Positions 43,032 to 51,914 of a DNA stretch of 64,000 nucleotides are shown here, in pieces; the first letter of the stretch is position 1; each line of letters opens with the position of its first letter. Both the position numbers and the translations under genes were made by a program. Source of the stretch: Sphingomonas hankookensis (GTDB lineage Bacteria; Pseudomonadota; Alphaproteobacteria; Sphingomonadales; Sphingomonadaceae); NCBI RefSeq assembly GCF_028551275.1, contig NZ_CP117025.1, positions 2,968,001 through 3,032,000 of the forward strand, given 5' to 3'. Below the pieces are notes generated by a model. That model was not told the DNA's origin. It worked only from the letters and a program-made list of their open reading frames with translations, and made no database searches.

Positions 43032-43351
43032 AAAAGGCTCTCGATCCACGCGGTCAGCTGCGCCCGCGACCGGAAACCGATGACGCGGTCGACCTCCGCG
43101 CCGTCACGATACAGCGAAAGCGTCGGCAGCGAACGGACGGAAAAATGCTCGCCCAGCGTCGTGTCGGCGGCGACATTCGCCTTGCAGATGCGCAGATCGT
43201 CCGCAAAGTCCCGCGCCAGATCGTCGAGGATCGGAGACAGCGCGGCGCAGGGCGCGCAAGCGGGCGACCACAGGTCGAACAGGGTCGCCCCCTCCTGCGC
43301 GGTGACGTCGACGAAATCCATACCGGTGACATCGGTAACCTTGCGAACCAT
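43028..43351 (-). CDS. Thioredoxin with atypical CAPC active site
   Basis: The protein has 107 residues and the thioredoxin fold: TLFDLWSPACAPCAALSPIL with Cys32-Ala-Pro-Cys35, the strand VNVAADTTLGEHF-like region and the cis-Pro loop VRSLPTLSLYRDG. The canonical CGPC is CAPC here, and the usual WA before it is SPA. There is no signal peptide, so it acts in the cytoplasm. The start at 43351 matches E. coli thioredoxin length; an ATG 24 bases upstream is possible. It sits between the ABC transporter and the unknown gene. Confidence 0.85.
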   Translation of the reverse strand: MVRKVTDVTGMDFVDVTAQEGATLFDLWSPACAPCAALSPILDDLARDFADDLRICKANVAADTTLGEHFSVRSLPTLSLYRDGAEVDRVIGFRSRAQLTAWIESLL

Positions 43352-43398
43352 GGCTGTCGTGATCCTTTGCGGCATGGCCGCGCCGTCCGGGCGCGGCG

Positions 43399-45201
43399 TC
43401 AGCCGTGCCCGGTGGGTTGCTCGATGGCGGCGGCCTGCGCCTGTCCGTCGACGATGGTGAGACTGTGGGTGTGGTGCTTCAGCAGCGTTTCGTCATGGAT
43501 GACGCTGATGATCGTCGCGCCCGGGATTTCACCGGCCACGCTGTCGTAGAAATTGCGGGTATTGTCGGCGTCGAGCGCGCTGGTCGCTTCGTCGAGCACC
43601 AGCACGTCGGGGCGATGCAGCAGGATGCGGGCCAGCGCGATCCGCTGCTGCTCGCCCGGCGACAGCTCCTCCTGCCACAGCCGCACGGCATGGATCTGAT
43701 CGGTCAGATTGCCCAGCCGCACGCGGCGCAGCAGCGCCTGGACCACGACGTCGTCATGCTCCTCCGGCCGGTCGGGAAAGCAGACCGCGGCCTTCAGCGT
43801 CCCGAGCGGCAGGTAGAGCCGCTGCGGCACGAACATCACCCGGCGATCGTTCGCCAGCGCGACGCTGCCATGGCCATCGGGCCACAGGCCGGCAAGGGCA
43901 CGCACCAGCGTCGACTTGCCCGCGCCCGACGGACCGCGCAGCGCCCAGCGTTCGCCGGTGCGGACCGACCAGTCGCCGATCGTCACCATCGCCTCGCCAT
44001 GCGGGCGGCGCAGCGCAAGGCCTTGCGTCGCCAGGACGATGCCCGGCACCGTTCCCGCACCGACCGCGATCCCGACCGGACCGGCTTCGTCCAGCGCGTC
44101 GTCCAGCCCCTTGATACGGTTGAAATAGCTGACCTGCTGACCGATCAGCTGATAGCTTTTGACGAAATAGCCGAGCTGCATGCCCAGTTGCGCGAAGGCA
44201 TCGCGCCCGGCCATCAGCTGTCCGAAACTCATGCCGCCGGCGAAATAGGTCGGCACCATGATGAACAGCGGCAGCACCGTGCCCATCCGGTCATAGATGC
44301 TGCTGGCGCCGGTCAGTCCGAGCGAACTGTAGATCACCGATCGAAAGTTCAGGCGCACCGCGTCGAACGACCGTTCCATCGCCTGCCGTTCGGTCGCGAC
44401 CGCGCCGGCCAGCCCGATCTGCGCGGCATTGCGCCGCACATGGATCAGGCCGGAGCGGAAATCGGCTTCGCGGTGCTGCTGGCGCATCATCGCCCGGACA
44501 AAGGGTTGCCCGATCTTGGCCGTCAGATACGATCCGATCAGCGCATAGGCGACGGCGTACCACACCGTGCTGCCGGGAATCGAAAAGGCGTTGCCGCCCA
44601 GCGAAAGCTCGATCGGCGGCGCGGTTTCGAGCAGGATCATTGCAAAGGTGATGCCGCTGACGATCGATCCGAGCAGGCGCAGCGCGATGTGCAGCACGCC
44701 GACCGACATGCCGACCGCCGCGGTGATGTTGTTCAGGTCGTCGGCGATACGCTGGTCGGGATTGTCGATGATCCGCAGCCGTTCGATCTCGGCATAGCGA
44801 TTGCGGCGCATCCAGCGGTCGAGATAGTCGCGCGTCAGATAGGTCCGCCACCGGATCGACAGCAGCCCGTCGATCAGGTTCTCGGTCAGGATCATCGCGA
44901 CCTGCATCGCCATGATGGCGAGGAACACGATCATCAGCGGGACCAGCTGCGCCTGGTCGCGCTGTTCGATCGCGTCGAAGAACTGCCGCTGCCACTGGTT
45001 CGTGCGCAGCAGGATGAAGGCGGTGCCGAACTGGAAGAACAGCAGCGTGATCAGGGCGAACCACGCGAATTTCCAGTCCGGCGACCGCCAATAGGCGCTG
45101 ACCAGCCGCCACGCATCGCGCCACCGTGCGGTAGCGTCCTGGGGTGGGGCAAGGCCCGTCTCGCGACGGACCTCCCCGCTCTGCGTGGGTTGCGGCATCA
45201 T
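43399..45201 (-). CDS. YddA/SbmA-type ABC transporter (fused permease and ATPase)
   Basis: The protein has 600 residues. The membrane domain of the SbmA/BacA type (ABC_membrane_2) has helices such as FALITLLFFQFGTAFILL and FRSGLIHVRRNAAQIGL-like cytosolic loops. The ATPase has Walker A GPSGAGKS (423-430), VMFVPQRLYLPLGTLKAAV (Q-loop), signature LSPGEQQR and Walker B VLVLDEATSALD. E. coli YddA and Pectobacterium FusD belong here; SbmA imports peptides. It follows the TBDR by 19 bases and precedes the thioredoxin, so it would carry protease products across the inner membrane. Confidence 0.9.
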   Translation of the reverse strand: MMPQPTQSGEVRRETGLAPPQDATARWRDAWRLVSAYWRSPDWKFAWFALITLLFFQFGTAFILLRTNQWQRQFFDAIEQRDQAQLVPLMIVFLAIMAMQVAMILTENLIDGLLSIRWRTYLTRDYLDRWMRRNRYAEIERLRIIDNPDQRIADDLNNITAAVGMSVGVLHIALRLLGSIVSGITFAMILLETAPPIELSLGGNAFSIPGSTVWYAVAYALIGSYLTAKIGQPFVRAMMRQQHREADFRSGLIHVRRNAAQIGLAGAVATERQAMERSFDAVRLNFRSVIYSSLGLTGASSIYDRMGTVLPLFIMVPTYFAGGMSFGQLMAGRDAFAQLGMQLGYFVKSYQLIGQQVSYFNRIKGLDDALDEAGPVGIAVGAGTVPGIVLATQGLALRRPHGEAMVTIGDWSVRTGERWALRGPSGAGKSTLVRALAGLWPDGHGSVALANDRRVMFVPQRLYLPLGTLKAAVCFPDRPEEHDDVVVQALLRRVRLGNLTDQIHAVRLWQEELSPGEQQRIALARILLHRPDVLVLDEATSALDADNTRNFYDSVAGEIPGATIISVIHDETLLKHHTHSLTIVDGQAQAAAIEQPTGHG

Positions 45202-45220
45202 GCGTCAGGGGCCCTGTCGA

Positions 45221-47515
45221 TCAGAAAAAGCGGTAACCGACCGTCAGGCGCCAGGTCCGCGTCTCCCCCAGCGGAAGATAATTGGTGAAGCGCGTCGGCT
45301 GGTACGTGCGGCGATCGAACAGGTTTCGCACGCCGATGTTGATGTCAAGATCGCCGACCGACAGGAAGCCGTTGAGATGCGCAAGGACCGCGCCCGGCGT
45401 GCGATAGCGGTCGAACATGTCGATCGCCGAACTCGACTGTCCGGCGACCTGCGCGCCGATGCCGGCCTTCGCCCGCTCGCCGATCTTGTGCTCATACGAT
45501 CCGTACAGGCTGTACACGTCGCGCGGCTGGCCGTTGACGGTGTCGCCCAGCACCGCCGACGGCACGAGGAAGCGGTATTTGGTCCGGGTGAAGGCAGCGG
45601 ACAGCGACAGCCCCGGGATGGGATTGCCGGTCAGGTTCACGTCGATCCCCTGCCCCAGCTGACCGGGGATCGCGACCTGGAACCGGCGATTGACCGGATC
45701 GGGGACCAGCAAATTGGTCTGTCGGATGCTGAACCACGATGCGTTGAGCAGGACGCGTTCGTCGAACAGGTCCCATTTGATGCCGGTTTCCGCGTTGCGC
45801 GTCTGGTTGTCGGGCAGGCGGTTGCGGAAACGGTCGGTCAGGAAATTCTGGATATAGCCATAGGCCAGCGTGCCGAAGACCGAGAAATGGTCGGTGATAT
45901 CGACGACCGCGCCATAGTTCGGAACCGTCTTGCCGCCTTCATAGGGCCGGGCCGGAACCCCGTTGAAGATCGAGCGCGACTTCATCTCGTTGCGGCGCAG
46001 CCCGGCTGTCAGGTGGATCGGCCCGATCCCCACCAGATACTGGCCGTAATAGCCGCGCTGCGTCATGATCGACGTAGCGGTCGCGTTGAAGTTCACCGCC
46101 AGCGGCGGCAGCGGTTCGGGCATCAGGAAATTGTACGGGAACATGTTGCCGTCGCTGGCATAGATCGAATCGATCGTCGCATCGACCTGGGTCATGCCTC
46201 CGACCAGCTTGTGCGACAGCGGCCCGGTATCGAACGTGACCCGCGCGAACGTGTCGAAGGCATCGTTTTTCGACGTCTGGCGCGTACCACCGGTCGAAAT
46301 CAGCAACACGCCCGAATTGTCGAGAACGACGAACGGCGAATATTGCGCCAGCGTGAAATTGATCTTCTGATGCTGGGCACGGCCGACGATGGTCAGCCAG
46401 TCGGTCAGCTTCTGGGTGATTTCCGCATTGAACTGCGTCGTTTCGATCTGGACGCCCTGATCCTTGCCGCCGACCAGCGGGCGGTCGAACGCGACGTCGA
46501 ATGGCTTTCCGGTGGCGGTGTTCAGCACCGTATAGGGCGGCATGCCGAAGATCTGGTTTCCCAGCGTCGCCGACACGATGATGTCGGTGCTGCCGTTCTT
46601 GTATCGCAGGCCGGGCGCGAACAGATAATCCTCGGTCCCGCGATAGCCGCCGAAATTGCGGTCGGCGGTCGCCGCGGTCGCGACGATGCGCGCGCTGAAG
46701 CGATTGTCGTCGGAGATCGCGAGATTGGCGTCGAGCGTCCCGCGGATCAGCCCGAACGATCCCACATCGCTCGACACATACAGCCGTTCCTCGGCATTGG
46801 GCTTCTTGGTGACGATGTTGATCGTCCCGCCCAGATTGTCGCCACCCAGCAGGATCGCGTCGGGACCTTTCAGCACCTCGATCCGCTCGACATTCGCCAG
46901 CGGCAGCGTCGAACCCGCCGCGAACATCGCGCTGGACGACGACGGCAGGCCGTTGACCGCGCCGTTGGAGTCGAACCCGCGCACCGTGAAGCTGACGCCG
47001 CCCTGCACGGTCGCGCTGTTCACGACGACGCCGCCGGCATTGCTCAGCGCTTCGGACAGGGTCTGCGCCTGTTGCCGCTCCAGCAGCTTGGCGGAGATGA
47101 CCTGCGTGTTGCGCGGCTGATCGCGCAGCGACTGGCCGAGGCGCGAGGAGCTGGTTGAGCCGCGCACCAGCACGCTGGTTTCCGCCTCGTTCGGCCGGGC
47201 GATGACGACGACGTCGTTCAGGACGGTGATGACGCCCGCGTCATTGACGTCGATCGCTACCGGCAGCCCGCGCGTCGCCTGCGCGACCGCATCGCGCTCC
47301 GACTGCGCATTCTGCACCGGGCGTGCGGTCAGCCCGCGGATCGCGTCCGGATCGATGTTCAGCGGTGAGCCCCATTCCGCTGCGATCCGTTGCAAGGCGT
47401 CGCCCAGCGGCATCGCCGGCTGCGATTGCGTCCTTGCCTGCGCCCATGCCGTTCCCGGCAGGGCGGCGGTGGCGAGTGCCAGCAGGCTGGCGGCAGCGAT
47501 ATGATGTTTCCCCAT
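45221..47515 (-). CDS. TonB-dependent receptor with N-terminal STN signalling domain
   Basis: The protein has 764 residues. The signal peptide ends TAWAQ, and an STN (secretin/TonB short N-terminal) domain follows at about 30-100 (MPLGDALQRIAAEWGSPLNI, DAVAQATRGLPVAIDV). A TonB-box region and plug are next (SLRDQPRNTQVISAKLLE, SFTVRGFDSNGAVNGLPSS, IEVLKGPDAILLGGDNLGG), then a barrel ending WRLTVGYRFF. STN domains usually talk to FecR-like anti-sigma factors, but no FecI/FecR pair is in the window. ATG at 47515 has AGGGGG at workable spacing; an ATG nine bases earlier touches it. It is 77 bases downstream of the M16 protease. Confidence 0.92.
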   Translation of the reverse strand: MGKHHIAAASLLALATAALPGTAWAQARTQSQPAMPLGDALQRIAAEWGSPLNIDPDAIRGLTARPVQNAQSERDAVAQATRGLPVAIDVNDAGVITVLNDVVVIARPNEAETSVLVRGSTSSSRLGQSLRDQPRNTQVISAKLLERQQAQTLSEALSNAGGVVVNSATVQGGVSFTVRGFDSNGAVNGLPSSSSAMFAAGSTLPLANVERIEVLKGPDAILLGGDNLGGTINIVTKKPNAEERLYVSSDVGSFGLIRGTLDANLAISDDNRFSARIVATAATADRNFGGYRGTEDYLFAPGLRYKNGSTDIIVSATLGNQIFGMPPYTVLNTATGKPFDVAFDRPLVGGKDQGVQIETTQFNAEITQKLTDWLTIVGRAQHQKINFTLAQYSPFVVLDNSGVLLISTGGTRQTSKNDAFDTFARVTFDTGPLSHKLVGGMTQVDATIDSIYASDGNMFPYNFLMPEPLPPLAVNFNATATSIMTQRGYYGQYLVGIGPIHLTAGLRRNEMKSRSIFNGVPARPYEGGKTVPNYGAVVDITDHFSVFGTLAYGYIQNFLTDRFRNRLPDNQTRNAETGIKWDLFDERVLLNASWFSIRQTNLLVPDPVNRRFQVAIPGQLGQGIDVNLTGNPIPGLSLSAAFTRTKYRFLVPSAVLGDTVNGQPRDVYSLYGSYEHKIGERAKAGIGAQVAGQSSSAIDMFDRYRTPGAVLAHLNGFLSVGDLDINIGVRNLFDRRTYQPTRFTNYLPLGETRTWRLTVGYRFF

Positions 47516-47592
47516 GTTCCCCATCCCCCTTTTTGATGAAGGTTTGCCTTGCCCGGCATCGCCGCCCCGCGACCCACCGGGTGATTTCGACG

Positions 47593-50352
47593 CTATGGCC
47601 CCAACGGGACGACGACCGGCGTCCCGAGCTTCAGGCCGGTGAACTGGTCGCGGATGCGCTGCCAGTCGCCGACCAGGACCCAATGGACGTTGTTCGGGTC
47701 CGCCAGCAGCGCGGAGGCCGCGCGCAGCTGCTCCAGCGTCAGTGCCCGCAGCCGTGCCGGCTGCCGCACGACATCGTCATGGGGCAGCCCGTCCGACTGC
47801 GCATCGGCCATCGCCGCCAACAGGTCGCTGTCCCCCTCCAGCCTGGCGGCGTTCTGGTTCGCGGCGGCCGATGCGATGCGGTCGAGTTCCGCCTGCTCCG
47901 GCGGACGGTCGCCGGTCAGGCCGCGCATCTCCTTGATGAGCTCGGCCACCGCATCGCCGCTGTGATCGCGCTCGACCGTGCCGGCCAGGATCCAGTGCCG
48001 CTCGCCACGGCTATCGTACAGCCCCGACCCGATCCCATAGGTCCAGCCCTTGTCGACCCGCAGGTTGCTGCCGATCCGGGCAGTCGGATTGCCGCCATAG
48101 ACCTCGTTCGCGGCCCATGCCGCCGTCGCATCGACCCCGTCCGGCCGCGCCGCACGCGGCAACAGGCGGCCCGCCATGATATAGGTCTGCGACGCTCCGG
48201 GCTGGTCGATGACGGTCAGCGACGGCGTCGGAGCGCCTCGTGCGGGTGGCATTTCCGGGGTCGGCGCGGCAGGCCCGATCGCGGTCCAGCCGGCCAGCGC
48301 CGTCTCCAGCAGCGGTCGCAGCGTCGCCATGGTCGTGTCTGCCGCGACATACAGCGTCGCCCGATCGGGCCGGACATGCCCGCGAACCCATTCGCGCACC
48401 TGCCCCGCATCGATCCCCCCGACCGGTTGACCACCCGCAAGAGGATGCCCCTCGCCATACAACGCCGCATTGAGGGCGCGTTCGGCAAGGGCGTTGCCGT
48501 TCGACTGTGCTTCCCGCAATTTCGCCGTTCGCGCCTGCTTGGCGGCAGCGACCGCCAGCGGCGTCAGATCGGGCTTCGTCAGCAGATCGCCGAGCAAGGC
48601 GATGCCGCGCGTCCGTTCCGCCGCGCTCCAGTTCATCGTCAGATCGGCATCATCGGGCTCGACCATCGCGCCGAACCGGCCGTTCAGCCGCTCCGCCCGT
48701 TCGGCGCGGACGCGCTGGTCCGGGGTTGTCTGCGTCCCGGCCAGCAGGTCGAACGCCAGCGAGGCGACCTGCCGCGACGGCCCCGCGAAACCGGCATCGT
48801 CGAAGCGCAGGCGCACGACATCGGTCATCGATCCCGGACGCGGCACCAGCAGGACCTGCAATCCGTTGAACAGCTGCGCCCGCTCCACCGCCGGAAAGAC
48901 GATCGGCGCCATCGGCCCCATCGGTGGCGCCCCCCGGGTCAGGTCGTAGCCGCCGCTCACCGCCCGCAATTGCGGCTTCGGCCGTGCGATCAGCCGATAG
49001 CCAGGGCCGCCATAGACCGGCGCGACAGCCTTGCGCACCCTATCGGGCGTAGCCTCTCGCAGCTGGCGGAAATAGGTTTCGGCATAGTTGGGATCGGCCG
49101 TCTGCCCCGCCGCCCGCGCCAGCAGGAATGCCTTGCCCGACGTGCTGCCCTGCAACCCGACCATATATTGGATGCGCGCCGCCTGGGCCGCCGCCAGTTC
49201 CGCCGGCGTCGGACCGTTCGCCGCGTACTCCGCGATGACCGCGTCGATCTCCGCCTCCGCCCGCACCATCTGCTCCGCGGGAATGCCGTCGACCACGAAC
49301 CCCATGCGGCTCGACAATTGCCCTTCCTCGAACGTCGGAAAGACGCCGTTGGCGATGCCCAGCTGCTCGACCAGCCGCCGGTTGAGGCGCGAGCGGGCAC
49401 CCGCCGCCATGATATGGGCCGTGAGGTCGAACGACGCGATGTCCGGCGATCCTTGCGGCGGGGCGATGTAGGTCGCGTCGATGCGCCCCCTCGGCACGAC
49501 GCGATGGATTTCGCGCCGCACCGCGCCGGCCAGCGGCACGCTTCGCGTCAGCAGCCGGTCGAGCGGCAGCCGGGGCGCCAAACCGCCGAAATACTTCTCG
49601 ACCAGCCGCCGCGCGTCGTCGCCGGTCACGTCGCCGGCCAGGATCAGCGTGGCGTTCGAGGGACCGTAGAAGCGGTCGAACCATTGCCGCGCCGCCTCCA
49701 CGGTGACGGCGTTCAGATCCGCTTCCTCCCCGATCGTGCTGTGACGATAGGGATGGTCGGCGGGATAGAGGTCGGCAAAGCTGATCGCGTCGGTGGTGCC
49801 GTCGGGCCGGGCAGCGCGCTGGCGCTTTTCGTTCAGGACTACGCCGACCTCGCGCCGGACGCGATCGGCGGTCAGCGCCCCCCCGATATGGCCCATGCGG
49901 TCGGCTTCGAGGAACAGCACCCGTTCCAGCGCCGCGCTCGGAAACGTCTCGTAGAAGCGGGTTTCGTCCTGGTTGGTGACCGCGTTATAGTCGGAGGCGC
50001 CCAGATCGCGCAGCGAGTCGAAGGAATGCCGGTTCCAATGCTCGCTGCCGTCGAGCATCAGATGTTCGAACAGATGGGCATAGCCGTGCTGTCCCGGCTT
50101 CTCGTCCTTCGACCCGACATTGTAGACCAGCGTCGCGGTGATCAGCGGGACGCGACGATTGGTCTGCACCACGACCGTCAGGCCGTTCGCCAGCGTGAAC
50201 CGGGTGATCGGATCGGTAATCGCCCGTTGCGGGACAGCAGGCGCCTTTACCGGTGGCCTTGCCACCCCTGCGCGCGGTTGCGGCGCCGGTGCCGCGACCC
50301 ATCCGCCCATCGAAGCGGCGATCAGCGCAATAAACGGAAAGGAAGCTGCCAT
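47593..50352 (-). CDS. Periplasmic M16-family zinc protease (PqqL/FusC-like)
   Basis: The protein has 919 residues. A signal peptide (MAASFPFIALIAASMGGWVA) is followed by two M16 halves. The first has the inverted zinc motif HLFEH (His93, Glu96, His97) and the distal ligand near Glu175 in VVLNEKRQR; the second half lacks HxxEH, as expected. Length and two-half structure match E. coli PqqL and Pectobacterium FusC, which cleave imported ferredoxin-type proteins in the periplasm. It is the first gene of a five-gene minus-strand operon and divergent (53-base gap) from a MocR regulator. Confidence 0.9.
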   Translation of the reverse strand: MAASFPFIALIAASMGGWVAAPAPQPRAGVARPPVKAPAVPQRAITDPITRFTLANGLTVVVQTNRRVPLITATLVYNVGSKDEKPGQHGYAHLFEHLMLDGSEHWNRHSFDSLRDLGASDYNAVTNQDETRFYETFPSAALERVLFLEADRMGHIGGALTADRVRREVGVVLNEKRQRAARPDGTTDAISFADLYPADHPYRHSTIGEEADLNAVTVEAARQWFDRFYGPSNATLILAGDVTGDDARRLVEKYFGGLAPRLPLDRLLTRSVPLAGAVRREIHRVVPRGRIDATYIAPPQGSPDIASFDLTAHIMAAGARSRLNRRLVEQLGIANGVFPTFEEGQLSSRMGFVVDGIPAEQMVRAEAEIDAVIAEYAANGPTPAELAAAQAARIQYMVGLQGSTSGKAFLLARAAGQTADPNYAETYFRQLREATPDRVRKAVAPVYGGPGYRLIARPKPQLRAVSGGYDLTRGAPPMGPMAPIVFPAVERAQLFNGLQVLLVPRPGSMTDVVRLRFDDAGFAGPSRQVASLAFDLLAGTQTTPDQRVRAERAERLNGRFGAMVEPDDADLTMNWSAAERTRGIALLGDLLTKPDLTPLAVAAAKQARTAKLREAQSNGNALAERALNAALYGEGHPLAGGQPVGGIDAGQVREWVRGHVRPDRATLYVAADTTMATLRPLLETALAGWTAIGPAAPTPEMPPARGAPTPSLTVIDQPGASQTYIMAGRLLPRAARPDGVDATAAWAANEVYGGNPTARIGSNLRVDKGWTYGIGSGLYDSRGERHWILAGTVERDHSGDAVAELIKEMRGLTGDRPPEQAELDRIASAAANQNAARLEGDSDLLAAMADAQSDGLPHDDVVRQPARLRALTLEQLRAASALLADPNNVHWVLVGDWQRIRDQFTGLKLGTPVVVPLGP

Positions 50353-50405
50353 CCCCCGACATTACCGATTGCGGGCCGGTTTGCTTCAGGCCAAAGTCGG
50401 AAAAG

Positions 50406-51827
50406 ATGACCAGCCTGTCCTACCCGAACGACAAGGACAATTTCGACGCGGCATCCGTACCGGAGACGGGCCAGGTGGAGCGCATCGTCCGCGCCATCGC
50501 AGCGAGCATCGGCGACGGCAGGCTAATCCCCGATCAGCGGCTTCCCTCGATCCGCGCGATGGCAGCCGAATATGGGGTCAGTCGCGACACGGTACAACGC
50601 GGCTATGACAAGCTGGTTGCCGGCGGACATCTCCATGCCCGCCGGGGCGCGGGATTCTACGTCGCGGCCCCGGCCCCGCGGCCGGTCGGGGACAGCGCGG
50701 CGCGGCCGACGGTCGACTTGGAGCCGTTCCAGCTCATTCATTCCAGCCTGCCACCCGATCGCTGCCCCGGCAGCGGCGTGTTGTCGCACGACGACGGGTC
50801 GCTCGACGAGCTGCATCGGGTCGTGCGGGGTGTCGCGTCGGGCGGCTATCGCCTGGGCAGCTATGGCGATCCGGCCGGCTATCTGCCGCTGCGCGAGCAG
50901 GTGCAGAACAAGCTGCGGATCGACGGGATCGATGCTGCGCTGTCGTCGATCATGACCGTTCCGGGGTGCGTGGCGGGACTGACCCTCGTCATCCGCGCCT
51001 TCATCCGGCCGCGTGCGTTCGCGCTGGTCGAGGACCCCGCATCGTTCATCCATACATCGGTCCTGCTGGCCCAGCGTGCCGAGATCATGCGCGTACCGCG
51101 CGAGGCGGACGGGCCGGACCTCGACGTGCTGCGCCTGCTGTGCGAGCGCTATCGACCGGCGATGTTCCTGCTGACGTCGGTGCTGCACAATCCGACGGGC
51201 AGTTCGATCTCGCTGCACAAGGCGCGCAAGCTGATCGAGATCGCCGCCGAGTTCGACATGATGCTGGTCGACGATGCGAGCTATGCCGACCTGTCGCCCT
51301 CATCGGGCGGGCGGCCGGTGGTGCCGTTGGCGGTCCTCGACCAGTTGGACCATGTGATCCATGTCGGTGGGTCGTCGCACGTGCTGGCGCCCGAGGTCGG
51401 CGCCGGCTTCATCGTCGCGAACGAGGCGCGGATGAAGCTGTTGCGACTGTTCCGACCGGTCCAGGGGCTTGGCAACATGCTGACCCAGGAGCGCGTCCTG
51501 TACCGGTTCCTGAGCGACGGCCTGTATCGCCGGCGCTGCGAGCGCATCCGCACCGCGCTCGCCCAGCGCGCCACCACCCTCCGGCACGCGTTGGCGGCGG
51601 CATCCTGCACTGTCGCGCCGGCGGGCGGGGGAATGTTCCTGTGGGCCGAGCTGGGGCCGGAGCGAAGCGGGATCGAGGTCGCGCGGACGATGCTGAAGCA
51701 CGGTTTCCTGACCGCGCCGGGATCGCATTTCTCGCTGGGGAAGAGCGACAATGCCTATATGCGCTTCAACGTCACGACGACGACGCCCCTTGCGATCGAA
51801 ACGCTGGCGGCCTGCCTGCAGGCGTAG
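50406..51827 (+). CDS. MocR-type GntR regulator lacking the PLP-binding lysine
   Basis: The protein has 473 residues: an N-terminal GntR winged helix (LPSIRAMAAEYGVSRDTVQRG at about 46-66) and a C-terminal aminotransferase-like domain. Asn262 (HNPTG), the Asp289/290-Tyr293 pair and the C-terminal substrate Arg (YMRFNV) are present. The Schiff-base Lys position, normally SK-[TS]-LAPG, reads SSHVLAPE with His325, so PLP cannot bind in the usual way. It is divergent from the protease-import operon and probably its regulator. GGAAAAG precedes the ATG. Confidence 0.88.
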   Translation: MTSLSYPNDKDNFDAASVPETGQVERIVRAIAASIGDGRLIPDQRLPSIRAMAAEYGVSRDTVQRGYDKLVAGGHLHARRGAGFYVAAPAPRPVGDSAARPTVDLEPFQLIHSSLPPDRCPGSGVLSHDDGSLDELHRVVRGVASGGYRLGSYGDPAGYLPLREQVQNKLRIDGIDAALSSIMTVPGCVAGLTLVIRAFIRPRAFALVEDPASFIHTSVLLAQRAEIMRVPREADGPDLDVLRLLCERYRPAMFLLTSVLHNPTGSSISLHKARKLIEIAAEFDMMLVDDASYADLSPSSGGRPVVPLAVLDQLDHVIHVGGSSHVLAPEVGAGFIVANEARMKLLRLFRPVQGLGNMLTQERVLYRFLSDGLYRRRCERIRTALAQRATTLRHALAAASCTVAPAGGGMFLWAELGPERSGIEVARTMLKHGFLTAPGSHFSLGKSDNAYMRFNVTTTTPLAIETLAACLQA

Positions 51828-51914
51828 CCGGTCGCGGTTGCGGGGCGCCCGTGACGGAACCGCCGGCGCGATAGCGGTTTGAGGTCGGGTCCGATCCCTC
51901 TGCCGCGAGTTGCC

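Noticed and set aside
47323..50409. Plus-strand open frame of 1028 codons opposite the M16 protease
   Set aside because: Antisense shadow; the minus strand has the zinc motif, signal peptide and family length.
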